Part shown: piece by piece, positions 20,602 through 31,854 of the stretch
Numbering within the stretch: the first letter of the stretch is position 1
How the letters are laid out: every line of letters begins with the position of its first letter
Origin: Bathynomus jamesi
Lineage: Eukaryota; Arthropoda; Malacostraca; Isopoda; Cirolanidae
DNA length: 64,000 bases
NCBI GenBank assembly: GCA_023014485.1
Contig: JAJOZX010009457.1
Span: 93,763-157,762, forward strand
Direction of reading: 5' to 3'
Notes under the pieces: model-generated
What the model was told of the DNA's origin: nothing
Database searches by the model: none
Seen by the model: only the letters and a program-made list of their open reading frames with translations
Position numbers and translations under genes: made by a program

Positions 20602-21219
20602 ATATACAGGGTGGGCAAAAAGTCTGGGCACCCCCTCAAAACACTCACTGGACAAAAACTCACCGGACAAATGTTTTTGCGAAATACATACACTCTATTC
20701 TAGATGTTAAGATTTTAGACTCATTATAGATAATTACTCTTCATCTTTTAAATTGTTCTGTTTTTAACCAAATCGGTATAGGGTATACTAATGTAGTTTT
20801 CGTCACTCATTTCAAAAATAACTTTCTTTTTTTTTGAGGAAATGAAAAACAAACATGTTAGAGCACTTTAAATAATTAATATGTGTCTTTAACGGAAATA
20901 TCATGACTTAACCTAACCAATCGTCAAGGGCGTACAGTTGATCTAACCGGGCATTCAACTGACCTAACTGGGCATTAATTTATGACGAAAGATTGGTGGG
21001 TTGGTGAAAAATTAATATTGGTTGGTTGGTTGGTTAAAAACAGAACAATTTGAAAGATGAAGAGTAATTATCTACAATGAGTCTAAAATCTTGAGATCTT
21101 AAGATCTAGACTAGAGTGTATGTATTTCGCAAAAACATTTGTCTGGCGAGTTTTTTCCTCGTTTGCATTTAAGTGGCGAGTTTTTGTCCAGTGAGTTTTT
21201 GTCCGTGCCCCGTATAATA
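20602..21219. mobile_element. Mariner-like foldback MITE with nested core module
   Basis: The left end TATACAGGGTGGGCAAAAAG and the right end (...GTGCCCCGTATAATA) have mariner-like character. The arms 20640-20770 and 21040-21200 are inverted repeats (GGACAAATGTTTTTGCGAAA with its reverse complement, and AACAGAACAATTTGAAAGAT with its counterpart). A single copy of the foldback module (AACCTAACCAATCGTCAAGG) lies between them at 20887-20985. No transposase is present. Confidence 0.65.
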
Positions 21220-21318
21220 CATCCTTGGTATAATTTACCATGTTTATGAAATAAAAGGTTAATTTCTCGCGCTCTCCTTTTCATTTTATGTTATTTGGAT
21301 ATCTCCAAAGCAAAAAAT

Positions 21319-21902
21319 GGATCACTTTGACATACTGCTTCCCAGGAACCTCTTTAACATATTGCTTCCCAGTGTATATCACTTTAACATATTGCTTCCC
21401 AGTGTATATCACTTTAACATATTGCTTCCCAGTGTAATAACTTTAACATATTGCTTCCCAAAAATAGACATTACACAACCAATTACAGTTACATTACAAT
21501 AGTTTATAATATTTAGAGATTAGCTAGTCGAGAAAATGTAAATTTATGGACAACTTAACTTATTATGCGTTGCCATTTTTTGTGAATGTAAAATATTTGG
21601 ATCACCTGAAGACCAGGGCCCCCAGCCTTCTTTAGTTAGCCTTATAAGGCTAACTAACGAAAATATCACGACCTAACCTAACCAATCGTTCGGTCAACTG
21701 TACGCCCTTGACGAATGGTTAGGTTAGGTCGTAATATTTTCGTTAGTTAGCCTAGATTACCAACCTCTTTCTAACCAACCAACCTTTCTCTTTTTAACAT
21801 ATTGCTTCCCAGTGTTAATCACTTTAACATATTGCTTCCCAGGAGGGATCACTTTAACATATTGCTTCCCGAATGCTTTGGGAAGCAATATGTTAGTGAT
21901 CC
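21319..21902. repeat. Array of a 30-bp motif ending in an inverted copy
   Basis: The unit ATCACTTTAACATATTGCTT-CCC-AGTGTAT recurs at about 21319, 21352, 21379, 21409 and 21438 with a 30-bp period, then again at about 21797, 21820 and 21849. An inverted copy GGGAAGCAATATGTTAGTGA follows at 21881-21900. A foldback element (21599-21753) lies between the two blocks. I cannot assign it to a known family. Confidence 0.75.
21599..21753. mobile_element. Foldback MITE related to 18727-18931, right arm truncated
   Basis: It begins GGATCACCTGAAGACCAGGG and has the same outer arm and inverted module order as 18727-18931. The right outer arm stops after GTTAGTTAGCCTAGA. Confidence 0.8.
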
Positions 21903-21905
21903 CAA

Positions 21906-22401
21906 AAAATAAATCCTAATCATCATCATATTTGTTTTGGTGCCACAATACTACTAATGATAACGGTAATGATAAAATACCGCGTCTATTTTACTTTGGA
22001 ATTACAAATTTTTCGGTCACGTGCTTTTTATACGAAATGAGAGAACTTTGCCAACTTCAACATGTTTTCATGATTAAGGGAAAGTGTACTGGAAAGAAAA
22101 CTATGTTTTTCCCAGACTGTACACGCGTACATTGTCACTCATTTGTGAAATTGTTTAATGCTACGTTATACGAAACAAATGTAATATTACATACACTTTT
22201 GAAGGACTATTTATTTATTTGGTGAATAAACTATAAAAGGAGTCATACCATCGTTGTATAATTTCAGCGCCGCATACCATGCAAAGGATAACGGCCTATT
22301 TACCTCAAATATTTAGATATATTATATGATATTCCCTCTCACCAAAACTGATTCAAGAATTAGTTCTGGATCGGTCATAAATTTCTCTGATAGTGCACCA
22401 C

Positions 22402-22436
<35 letters not shown>

Positions 22437-23895
22437 GCAGGTACAAGGAAACACTGAATAATCCTTAAATTACGAGCTTCCTCCTGAAACAAAAATGTAA
22501 AAAGGTAGTTGAATATTGAATATTGCACAATACGAAACTCAACTTCATATAATATGTAGCTAAGCAAAAATTGTCACGATTTGTTTATTATTTTTTATGG
22601 GGTTTTTGGAGGGGGGGGGGGTCTTCTTTGGTGATGGTTGGGGGAAAGTGAAGGGTGGGTAGGAGGGCGAGGAAAGGCTTTTTACTTTTACTTTTTCAGT
22701 GTCTTCGACAATTTTTTTTTCTCCTTGATGAACTTATTTCCGGAATTGTACATAAAATTCTTTCAGTCTCAGTTCATTAAAACCTAAATTTCTTGATTCA
22801 TGACATTCAATGTACGTGATAGTCTCTTTAGAAGTGTTAGGTTAAGTTTGGTTAGGTCCGGTTACGTTACGCTCTAAAAGGTTAAGTTAAGTTCAGCGAA
22901 CGCGTACAAGTTTGAAATTTCATCATTTCAATTTTGATCTTGAAAGCTTTGATGAATGAAATTTTATCAAAGAAAAATCTTCACAAAAAAAAGATGCCAT
23001 TCTTTGTAAATCAGGAGTAAAGGTACCTTGTCTTTAGCATTTTTCACACTAACCTTAACTTTAGCGGATGCCATTATACTCGTCCCTGGATCAATTTCAG
23101 AAACTTAATAATAATTCCAGTAACTTTTATCGAGGTTATAGTCATAAACCAACTTAAATAAACTTCAGGCTACACTCTGGAGGTTTACTAACAGTCACCA
23201 CCCACCAAAAACACTACAGTTCTAATTAAGTTTATACACACACGATGATTTTCAACACTTAATTCTGCTTATTCCATGCGATATTCAGGCTAAGAAAGTG
23301 ACAACATTTGTTTTACATCCACACACTGTCGACCATCGATGAAACACACTTTTCAACTGATACAAAAATGAATATTTCTCTTTCAACACTTCCGAGGAAC
23401 GAAATATTTTAGTCAGTTTTAGTTTATAAAAAATACCCTTTTTCAACTGATAATCGTCTCACTCTTTTAACTTATCACCGAAAATGATTGTGGTTTTGTG
23501 TTCGAGATGAAATTACGCGACCGTTATAAATAACTTTTGTTTTATCGATTTTTTCGTGTCGGAGATAAGAGGATAAACAGATTATTTGGAGGATATGACA
23601 ATACAGTTTTAATGATATTGGAATATTAGATACTGATATTTTATTAGTAATCTACACCAACGACTAAAAATTCTCTCTCTCTCTCTCTCAGCTACTCTTC
23701 CAAGGTCAAGGTATTCTCAACCTTTTTCCGTACCCCCTCTTGCGGGGAGAGAGTGAAGGATGGTGAGACAGCCTTATGCTTTTGTATCCAGTTTTTTACT
23801 ACTGCTTGAATAATTAAAAAATGCACCAGTTTAATAACAGGACCTCTCCGAATGGACCGAAAGGTCTTTGAGGCTTCATCTCGTCCTTGTAACCT

Positions 23896-23898
<3 letters not shown>
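21906..23898. other. Non-coding stretch with microsatellites, no gene seen
   Basis: A (GT)n run lies at 22404-22434, a G run at 22612-22621 and a (CT)n run at 23671-23689. Frames such as 21932-22225 (97 codons) have no recognisable content. No exon is supported. Confidence 0.5.
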
Positions 23899-23936
<38 letters not shown>

Positions 23937-24002
23937 CCTTAGTTAATCTTGGTTTAGCTTCCGCCAATTGTTCATTCTGACGAAGGTCAAGCTTGTAACA
24001 CC
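23899..24002 (-). repeat. SINE-A tail fragment with (TA)n
   Basis: (TA)n at 23899-23935 is followed by CTTAGTTAATCTTGGTTTAG and CATTCTGACGAAGGTCAAGC, the reversed 3' end of SINE-A. The tRNA-like parts are absent, so it is a 5'-truncated copy. Confidence 0.75.
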
Positions 24003-24271
24003 TGTATGTATATATATATATGTTAATATTGTTACTTAGTTTTACCATAAATTTTTTTAAGTTCAAACTCAACTTATCTCTTATCTCGTCCGTGACGTCC
24101 AAAAACGTATTTCAAGGTTGACTTCGTGATTTGACACTCGTATTTTATGTTAAAATATAAATTAAAATTTTACAAATTAACTGACGTATTAAATTAATGC
24201 AATTTACCGTATCAACAATTTCTTATTTAGTAAAACTCATTTTAAGACAGTTTAGTTTCATGCATGTTTAT

Positions 24272-24306
<35 letters not shown>

Positions 24307-25511
24307 AGGTAGATCGATAGAAAGGCTTTTACTGGAGATGTTCTACGAGTAAATATACTTTTCTGCAACTAAAATACTGTAATTTCCCCTACGATTAGTG
24401 ATCCATTATTTTCCGACTTTTCTTTTGGGGCGTTTCGAGAGAGGAATCCTTCGACAGCAAAATCATTATGTTAAAAAGCTCTTTCTTCTTTTCCATTCAT
24501 TTAATCTACAAGATTTTTTATTTTTTTTGTATTTCCAGCTTGTAACACCCAGGGACCCCGAAAGACAAATGTTAACAACAAAATAGGGGCTATACCCACA
24601 TCTTCAACGAGTCATTTTGACCGACACTCCTTTAACCTAATTCGAACTAACCTAATCTAATAATCTAACCCGACTAACGTAATATAAATGGGCCTACCCT
24701 AACCTAGCCCGAGTTAATCTAACCTACGGGGGAAGTTTTGGTAACATTTCCCGTCTGTCATTTGGGTACACGCCCAATATTTCCCACCCTTTTTTCTTTT
24801 ATGTAACTTAATGTTGAATTTATTTACGTAATTTTAGATTCTCAGACTTGTTTACATTATAGTTGCCTTTCGAGAACGGAGATAAGAGAATGAAGATGGA
24901 TAAGAATAACTGTGAATTTTTTCACACACATCTGAGAGAGTCCGAAACTAGGCAATGCTTCGCCAATATTTGTTTGAAGACCAGAAAAAATGACCGACAC
25001 TTAAGATTACAGAAACCCTAATAAACCTAACCTAATTGAACATAGCCAGACCTAATCTAATTTAAGACATAACTAAGTGTTCCTAACAAGGGGGCTTTAA
25101 ACCCCGAGTAAAAATTGCTTTGTTGACGAATTGCTTTTCACTTATAAATTTATAAATATAAATGTGTAAAATACTGTATAGCTTTTTTCAAAAGAGGGCT
25201 ACTACTACTGAGTAAGCATAGTTAAGCCTAGGTTAGACTATAGCATAAATGAGCTTGTGACGTCAGAGACGCTGGTCCTGCCAAATTATGCTAACAAAGA
25301 GCTCTAATTTGACGAGAGCCCATATCATACGGCCTTTATTGCCGGTGAATCGTGCCCCGCTTAAAAGCGACTGTTGTTGTTTACCATTAATCGACAACAA
25401 TCGAGGTTTGAAAGATTTTGAAATCATTTAATAGCGCTTTATACATTCGATGTCATGGCGGCACATTCAAATTTATTTTTTAATAATAATTAGACATAGA
25501 TATAACATATT
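24003..25511. other. Non-coding stretch, no gene seen
   Basis: A (CA)n tract lies at 24272-24308. Words such as CCTAACCTA and TTAACCTAA recur at 24630-24740 and 25010-25060 but no regular array forms. No coding or RNA feature is supported. Confidence 0.5.
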
Positions 25512-25962
25512 TTGTCTCAGTTCGGGTTCACTTACTTTCATTTGCGAGTTGTAATGACTGACGATGCGAAATTTGACACACAAGATCAGATAGCGTTAAG
25601 CAAAGCAAAAAGAATTACGGGACAGATACTGAGAACCTTTAAAAGAAGGGACAAAGAAGTAATGATTTCCTTACTGAAATCACTGATCATACCGAAACTG
25701 GAATACTACTCAGTCTTCACGTCTCCATATAATGAAGAAATCAATAAACTTGGAAGAAACAAAGAAATTTCACACCAAGATTGATGGCTGCAAAGAACTC
25801 GACTACTGAGAAAAGACTACATACATTAAATCTATATTCGCTGGAAAGAAGAAGAAGAGAGATACACCATAATACATGTATAGAAAATAATATAAAAGCT
25901 AGTGCCGTTTGCTTCAAGAGGACGGATTTGGATATGGAGGAACCCCCCCCGTGGAGATGTGT
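25512..25962 (+). pseudogene. CR1-like LINE fragment (region after RT)
   Basis: MTDDAKFDTQDQIALSKAKR, then ITGQILRTFKRRDKEVMISL and LNLYSLERRRREIHHNTCIE, match 36080-36410 closely in two frames. It is truncated at both ends relative to the copy at 35200-36836. Confidence 0.82.
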
Positions 25963-26235
25963 TTAATTCCAAATTGGTGTAACCCATTGTAAATTCTGTG
26001 ATTGTGGTGTTATGGTGGGTGTGGATAGACGTTTTGTGGTCTGGTAAAATTGACTTTATGTTAAAATGATCTTGTGAATTCACAAGGTTACATATCCATC
26101 TTAGAAAAGAACCTCCTGCCTTTATTTTGGGATAGAATACTTCACCTGGAGGACATCCTGTTAAAAGAGGACGGTGCTACATGTCCATTCCGTTGCTTTA
26201 GGATGGTGGGCTTTTTATTCTGGCTGGACACTATA

Positions 26236-26450
26236 TACAGGGTGTCACAAAAGTCTCTATCTATTCTGCAGGAATATTATTATTTTGAGGAAAATAAAAA
26301 AAACAGCATAACCAATATATATATTTCAGATATTAGCTTCGGCATGAGCGCCATCAGTGTCTCTCTCTGCATGTCTCAAATCTGTCAGCTGCATTACGGA
26401 AGACATTCACCAGCATCTGTGGAGTTATTTTCCAGTTTTTTGTAATGTTG
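26236..26450 (-). mobile_element. Mariner-like element end fragment
   Basis: ACAGGGTGTCACAAAAGTCT is a mariner-type terminus. The sequence inside it (GGCATGAGCGCCATCAGTGTCT..., 26340-26420) resembles the C-terminal coding end of the element at 50533-51428 (GACGCCCATCAGTATCCCTG). No second terminus is seen. Confidence 0.6.
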
Positions 26451-26841
26451 AAAGTAAGAAAATTATAAGTCTGGAATTTCTGTTTTTTTAGTAGTAAATA
26501 ATCAATTCCATTTTTGTTTCATAGAAATGATTGATTGGTTATTCCTGTTTAACGTCCTTTGTCCAACTGAGGGTCATTGTATATACGAGTATCTATAATA
26601 TACTCTAACGAAATGGTAATGGAATGGCGTTCGAAAATGTCTGTCACCTTACGGAGGGGGGGGGGGGGGGGACTCGCACATCTCTCACCAGTAAACTCAG
26701 TCCAAGTAGGATTAGATGCCGTCAACTCCGCCTACAAACTATGAATTTTATAATCAGGAACCGTGTTTCATTTCTTCCAAAGGCTGACCAATCAGAAAAA
26801 GATAAATATTTTTGCCCTTAAAACCAACACTATTTCGTTAC

Positions 26842-26842
26842 A

Positions 26843-26908
<66 letters not shown>
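26842..26908. repeat. (TA)n microsatellite
   Basis: About 66 bases of uninterrupted TA repeat, directly abutting the mariner-like element at 26909; another TA tract (27623-27646) abuts its other end. Insertion into a TA tract would explain both. Confidence 0.95.
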
Positions 26909-26910
<2 letters not shown>

Positions 26911-27622
26911 CGGGTGTCCTATTCGAAATGAAACAACTTTGAAACTCTGTAATTTTTAAAGTATTAATGTGAGAATGTTGAAACTTTGCCAGTCACTACA
27001 CCATATGCATAAATGTTTGTCATAATGTTTTTTGTTTGTTTCAGATTGAATTATGTTTACCCCACAAGAAGAAGCGAAATGTTTGTTATGGATGGCTGAG
27101 TTGAAGTCCCCTACTCTAGTGCAATGGCGATTCCGTACAACCTTTCACGAGAAACCACCCACCAGAAGAGACCTATATGCATGGACCAAGAAATTTGAGG
27201 AAACTGGCAGTGTTCTAAAGGAACACTCTGGAGGGCGAACAAGATCGGAAGATGATGTTGAACGAATGCGCGGCGCCTTTGGTAGTAGCCCGAGAAAGTC
27301 CATCCGTCGTGCCAGTGTCGAACTGCAGATTCCTCGTTCAACTGTGCATAGAGTCGTGCGCAAGCGGCTGCGGCTCTATCCATATAAGCTTCAAATTGTT
27401 CAGCATATAACATGTGAAGATCTTACCAAAAGGAAATATTATGCTATGCACAATGTATCTAATGTATCTAATGCATCTAATGTATCTAAATGTTATAATT
27501 CACATATATCATATGAAACTTTATGACATTGACTATTTACTAAGTGAATATTACATTGTTTGCATCATTCAATAAAAAATTATAAGGTTTCAAAGTTGTT
27601 TCATTTCGAATGGGACACCCGG
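26909..27622 (+). mobile_element. Internally deleted mariner-like element, 714 bp
   Basis: The ends ACCGGGTGTCCTATTCGAAA and, reversed, ACCGGGTGTCCCATTCGAAA belong to a 36-37-bp TIR with one mismatch, flanked by TA. Only the DNA-binding half of the transposase remains (27053-27526); the DDE half has been deleted. The intact 3' side keeps an AATAAA at about 27570. Confidence 0.9.
27053..27526 (+). CDS. N-terminal helix-turn-helix part of a mariner-like transposase
   Basis: The 157-codon frame starts MFTPQEEAKCLLWMAELKSP and continues through PPTRRDLYAWTKKFEETGSV, SPRKSIRRASVELQIPRSTV and HRVVRKRLRLYPYKLQI. These are the two helix-turn-helix units (a DUF4817-type HTH followed by a second HTH) of a Tc1/mariner group known from many arthropods. 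After about residue 140 it runs into a 9-bp tandem repeat (AATGTATCT units, giving SNVSN) and stops, so no catalytic domain is made. A protein of this kind could bind the TIRs of related elements without cutting, but that is inference. Confidence 0.85.
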   Translation: MFTPQEEAKCLLWMAELKSPTLVQWRFRTTFHEKPPTRRDLYAWTKKFEETGSVLKEHSGGRTRSEDDVERMRGAFGSSPRKSIRRASVELQIPRSTVHRVVRKRLRLYPYKLQIVQHITCEDLTKRKYYAMHNVSNVSNASNVSKCYNSHISYETL

Positions 27623-27639
27623 TATATATATATATATAT

Positions 27640-27800
27640 ATATATATGTAAGGTCAGTGAGTTGGACAGTAACGCCACAAACCAGAAAATAAAAACAAGC
27701 CCCCTTTAAAATCAGAACGAGGTCAAGCTAAATATATTTCGTGCAGCGAGTTCGTCAGTGTATACACCCCCGACTCCCATTTCTCAAATTGATCGCAACT
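27640..27800. repeat. Dispersed repeat shared with 37085-37250
   Basis: Blocks AACGCCACAAACCAG, AAGCCCCCTTTAAAA and CGTGCAGCGAGTTCGTCA correspond to AACGCCACCAACCGA, AAGTCCCCTTTAAAA and CGTGCAGCAAGCTCGTCA near 37100-37190. Family unknown; the type may extend to 27990. Confidence 0.6.
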
Positions 27801-29371
27801 GTTTTTGGTTGGATTGTCAGTGAAGAAGAGAAACTTAAAGGAAGATGTGGGAAAGAAGTAGAAAAGGGAGGAAGAGAAACGAGAGCGTGAGTAGAAGAGG
27901 ACAGATGCCCGGGCTCAACAACCAGGCATGCGCAGGCGTTAAAAACAAGCTCCTTTTTTGTAGGTTTGGGGATCCGAACCCCGAGGCTTACTGACCTCAC
28001 AAAGAGGCCAGCAAGACCTTTAAAAAAAGTGCCAACACATGCCGATGGCGGAACCACCGACATCATCTCAAAAGATGGAAGCGAAAAAAGTTCAACCTCC
28101 AACGAGGTCACGCGATCATCGACCCTGTTTTTAACTTCACTGAACCGTAGTACAATATAAATTTTGTCAAATTTTTTGTTAGGGAGAGGAATCACGGGGC
28201 CTGGTACTACTTTTGACTCCGGACCCCTTTAACCCCGATCACCTTCTCTATCTTCCAGCTTGGGCATCCCCCCACCCACGTCACATTATGACCCTGGCCC
28301 TGGTGCTTTGACACCTCACGTATCCCCCTCTCCCGGGCCCTGTTCTAGGTTATATTAAGTAAGCATATTAAGTAAAACATATTGAGTAATCAAACTAAAA
28401 TTTAAGTAATGAATATAGTGCCAATACTGTGCCATTGATCAGACGGTAACTAAATCAAAATTAAAATATGAGTAAATTAAACATATAAATAAATTAATAA
28501 TTTCAAATGTTTTGTAACTGCAGCTTTACATCTACTTAAACTCAAAAACAATAAAATATTGATTACAGTGGAGTTGGCCTTGACCTTGAAATATAACATG
28601 TTGGCTCTTGTCCAAGTTGGTGATACAGGGAACCAATCGATATGCGATGGAAATGAGAAAAATATGAAGCAAAGGGAATAGAAAACGAGAAATTGCGGGA
28701 ATTAAGGGTAGACTACGGAATGTCAAATACGCATAATAATTCATATTAAGGCGTGGAATTGACTAGATATTGATAGAAAGATCAGGCATTTACGCAAAAA
28801 TGATAGACGGATAAGAGAGAGAGAAAAATGGTACCTCAAAAAATTTATTTTGGGAGAAAATAAAACTTTTTAGAGATACGTTTCTTTACACGCATTCAAC
28901 CAGAATTTGAAAAGGATAATCCTGTTTATGAATGGGTAAAACACATTTTTAGAAAAATGTATGAAGAAAGTTTTAAAATAATTTACGTTTTTAATATCAA
29001 AATAAAAACTTTAATGTAACCCTAAATGAAATGAGGGAACAAAAAAGTCAATTTAAGTATGATAAATTTCTCTGATAAAACAGTAAGATAAGTGTAATAA
29101 TTTGGAAAAATAAATAAATATATAATCCACATATGGCAACAGCATCTAAATAAAAATAAAAGTATTTTAACCCTCTTACGCCGACTGGGTCGAATACGTA
29201 ACGTTTCAAATACACGCATTTAGACTTAACCCTACAAAAATGTTCGGCGTTAAAGGGTTAATAAAATACATTAAAAGATATAAATATATAAAAATATTTA
29301 AAAAATGGAAAGCGATGATCAGAAGCTATTTGAGGAGTAGCATTTTCGAACGAGTGTTGTCTACGACGTGA
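27801..29371. other. Non-coding stretch, no gene seen
   Basis: Frames at 27755-28195 and 28532-29219 on the minus strand have no recognisable motif. C-rich patches occur near 28260-28340. Around 27961-28165 are blocks that look like an unidentified dispersed repeat. Confidence 0.45.
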
Positions 29372-29548
29372 TAATGATCATTTAGAGGGCCGGAAAGTGG
29401 CACAGAGTTCAGGCCAATTAGGGTAGCCAATTGTTTTAACTCCTCTATTATCATTAACAATATCATCGGGATTCGAACCCCCGACATCAGTGTTTTTACT
29501 TCGTTTATAAGAAAACGGTGTTACCCATTGAGCTACGAACGCTGTCAA
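29372..29548 (-). repeat. tRNA-derived SINE-B copy
   Basis: On the plus strand: TTTAGAGGGCCGGAAAGTGG, then GGGATTCGAACCCCCGACAT (an almost perfect reversed T-arm and B box) and TTACCCATTGAGCTACGAAC. It forms an inverted pair with the next copy 35 bp away. Confidence 0.8.
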
Positions 29549-29582
29549 AAATCCTTGACAGAATAGTTCTTATAAGTTACAG

Positions 29583-29765
29583 AAAGGCTCGCGAGCGCCT
29601 GTAACTCGGTGGGAAATAGTTTTCCTATAAACGGAGTAAAGACAATGAGGTCGTGGGCTCGAATCCCGATGATTACTAGTAATAATAATAAAGGAATTAG
29701 AGCAATGGGCCGCATTAGTTGGCCTGAGCGCTGTGCCAGTCTCTAGCCCTCTTAATTAATTATTC
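29583..29765 (+). repeat. tRNA-derived SINE-B copy
   Basis: GCGCCTGTAACTCGGTGGGA supplies the A-box region and GGTCGTGGGCTCGAATCCCG the B box, followed by an ATT-rich spacer and AGCAATGGGCCGCATTAGTT, GCTGTGCCAG. It is oriented opposite to 29372-29548. Confidence 0.8.
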
Positions 29766-29844
29766 ATTATTACGGAAAGGGTTTACATACGTAACATCAA
29801 ACAATCCCCAAAACTAACAAGATCTTCATACAATTAATTACAGC

Positions 29845-30282
29845 AATCCCTCGTCAACCGCGGGGGTTACGTTCCTGAAAACCCCCGTGGTTGGTCAAAA
29901 CCGCGGTTGGTAAAATTAAAGACTTATGGGAAATAGGGGGTTAGGTTCCACGGCCGTGGTTGACACTCACTTTTTTCCTTAATTACGCATCCTATTCACT
30001 TAGTAAACATGAGAAATATGTATACCTGTACGAACAAAACAACATTAATATATATATATATTAACATTACCACGAACATTAACGAACAAAACAACATTAA
30101 ATATTAAGAGTGAATAAGAATACTTTTATTTACCTTTTATAAATGATTGCTACGGTGCGGAACACGAAAAACCGTGGTTAAGCAAAACTGTAAACCGCGG
30201 TAGCCAAAACGGTATACAGAAAATTTTGCGTGGATACTCGAAACCGTGGTTGCAAAACCCGCGGTTGGCAAGGGATTGCTGC
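29845..30282. mobile_element. Pogo/Tigger-like MITE
   Basis: The ends CAGCAATCCCTCGTCAACCG and, reversed, CAGCAATCCCTTGCCAACCG form inverted repeats. Inside are several ACCGCGGTT words (29908, 30188, 30262). Ends of the type CAG...CGCGG with TA targets are known from pogo-group non-autonomous elements; a clear TA duplication is seen only on the left. Confidence 0.7.
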
Positions 30283-30499
30283 ATATACGTAACCTCATCT
30301 ATAGACTTTTTGACATTTCTCTCTAACATTTTTGTTGGTCAATTTTTGGTGCTCGACGAATGTTAATAAAACAAGAAAAGAAAGTTGCTGTTGCCTGCCA
30401 AGTTTGTATGAAAAATACTCGGTGTATAAAATAAATACATTTGGCACTTTCAACATTTGATTCAAAACATTAATACAATTATTATGCAATTTGTATCTT

Positions 30500-30500
30500 A

Positions 30501-30545
<45 letters not shown>

Positions 30546-30896
30546 TGGTTAACCTTGGTTTTGCTTCTGGCCGAAATTGTTCATTCTGACGAAGGTCAAG
30601 CTTGTCACTCCACCTTATACCTACAGTTTAATGTGGAATCCGAACCACGCTCCACCACGGGCAGTCAGAAATTACAAAGTCCTCGCCCGGACGACTCGAT
30701 CTCACGACCTCCCGACCGGCAGCCGAGTGTCTTAACCACTAGGCTACCCAGGGTATCCATTTATCTACCAAGCAATTTTTATTGTGGAAGGATGAATAGC
30801 TGGTATTTGCTGCGCGCCGCCTGCCGTCACCGGGTCTCGATTCCGAGGCTGATGGATTCGTAGTCAGTGATGCTAACTACTACACCACCAAGGCGC
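30500..30896 (-). repeat. Full-length SINE-A with GT/TA tail
   Basis: A (GT)n(TA)n tail (30500-30542) is followed, on the plus strand, by TTAACCTTGGTTTTGCTTCT, CATTCTGACGAAGGTCAAGC, the reversed second tRNA-like unit (GTCTTAACCACTAGGCTACC) and the reversed head (GTGATGCTAACTACTACACC ACCAAGGCGC). This is the most complete copy and defines the unit length of about 355 bp. Confidence 0.88.
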
Positions 30897-30910
30897 ATAT
30901 ACGAGTATAT

Positions 30911-31385
30911 TAGGGCCCTACGAATTACAATTTTTTTTTCGAATCGAATCTCGAATCAAATCATCCCAAACAATTCAAATCGAGTCGAATCTCGAATCGA
31001 ATCAACTGTACACATATAGATTAGTGTGTTTCTACACACAATTAGTAATAGGCATAAAATTAATTAAATCTTGTTGAGAACAAAGGACAAAGTAAATTCT
31101 TCTAAAAAAATGTATTAAGTATTTGATCATGAGGAGGAACAATGGTATTAAAGAATGATAAGTGTTATTGCACAAGAGATTGGTCTCAGTATATAGACTG
31201 AATTATAATCTAAGTAAAAAGAAAAGTGTTTATTTACGAAAGTGTTCTTCAAAACAACATCATTGATGTTGTTTACCGGACTTAATGGTGATTCGAAAAT
31301 ATCAAATCGGAGCCGACGTTAACGAATCAAATCAAATCCTCTCTCCCGATTCGAAATCAAATCGAATCTCGAAGCTTCACAGGAC

Positions 31386-31391
<6 letters not shown>
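30911..31391. mobile_element. hAT-like MITE rich in TCGAATC words
   Basis: The left end AGGGCCCTACGAATT and the right end, reversed, AAAGGTCCTGTGAAGC are related. Both subterminal regions contain many TCGAATC/GATTCGA words (30939-31010, 31291-31375). Flanking duplications are obscured by TA repeats. Confidence 0.55.

Positions 31392-31434
<43 letters not shown>
31389..31434. repeat. (TA)n microsatellite
   Basis: A TA run of about 46 bases beside the right end of the TCGAATC-rich element. Confidence 0.95.
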
Positions 31435-31437
<3 letters not shown>

Positions 31438-31854
31438 TTTGAAGAGAAATTGCAAGGAGAGTGTAGAACAGATTTGATTTTACCCCAAATGTAGCGAGAG
31501 CTATAGGACAAATGAAACCACATTCAATGCAAAAAAACTTCTTTTTTCTACGTGAAAGTCACAATATGATAATAAAAACCCACTCTAATATACAGAGTTT
31601 ATTTCCACAACAGTTTCGATGCCCACTGGCATCCTCTTCGGGTGGATACAGAAAAACGAATGGACCAAAAACAAGAGGGAAAACAGTCCAGAGCGTTTAA
31701 GAAATTCGCACATAGATTAGGTCTCGTTATCCCGACAGTGGAAGGGCATTTATTAAAGGGACCCGCTTTTTAAACACATTCGCATAAATTTAAAAACTAT
31801 CTTCTTCTTGTATACATATAGCTTCTATTATTTTACATAATTATTACATTTATT

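Noticed and set aside
21319..21902. CRISPR array
   Set aside because: The repeat unit and spacing are regular but there are no unique spacers, the unit is almost the whole period, and the genome is eukaryotic.
29460..29480. tRNA T-arm (GGATTCGAACCCCCG)
   Set aside because: It belongs to a dispersed repeat with homologues at 385, 8243 and 29583 and lacks a foldable tRNA body.
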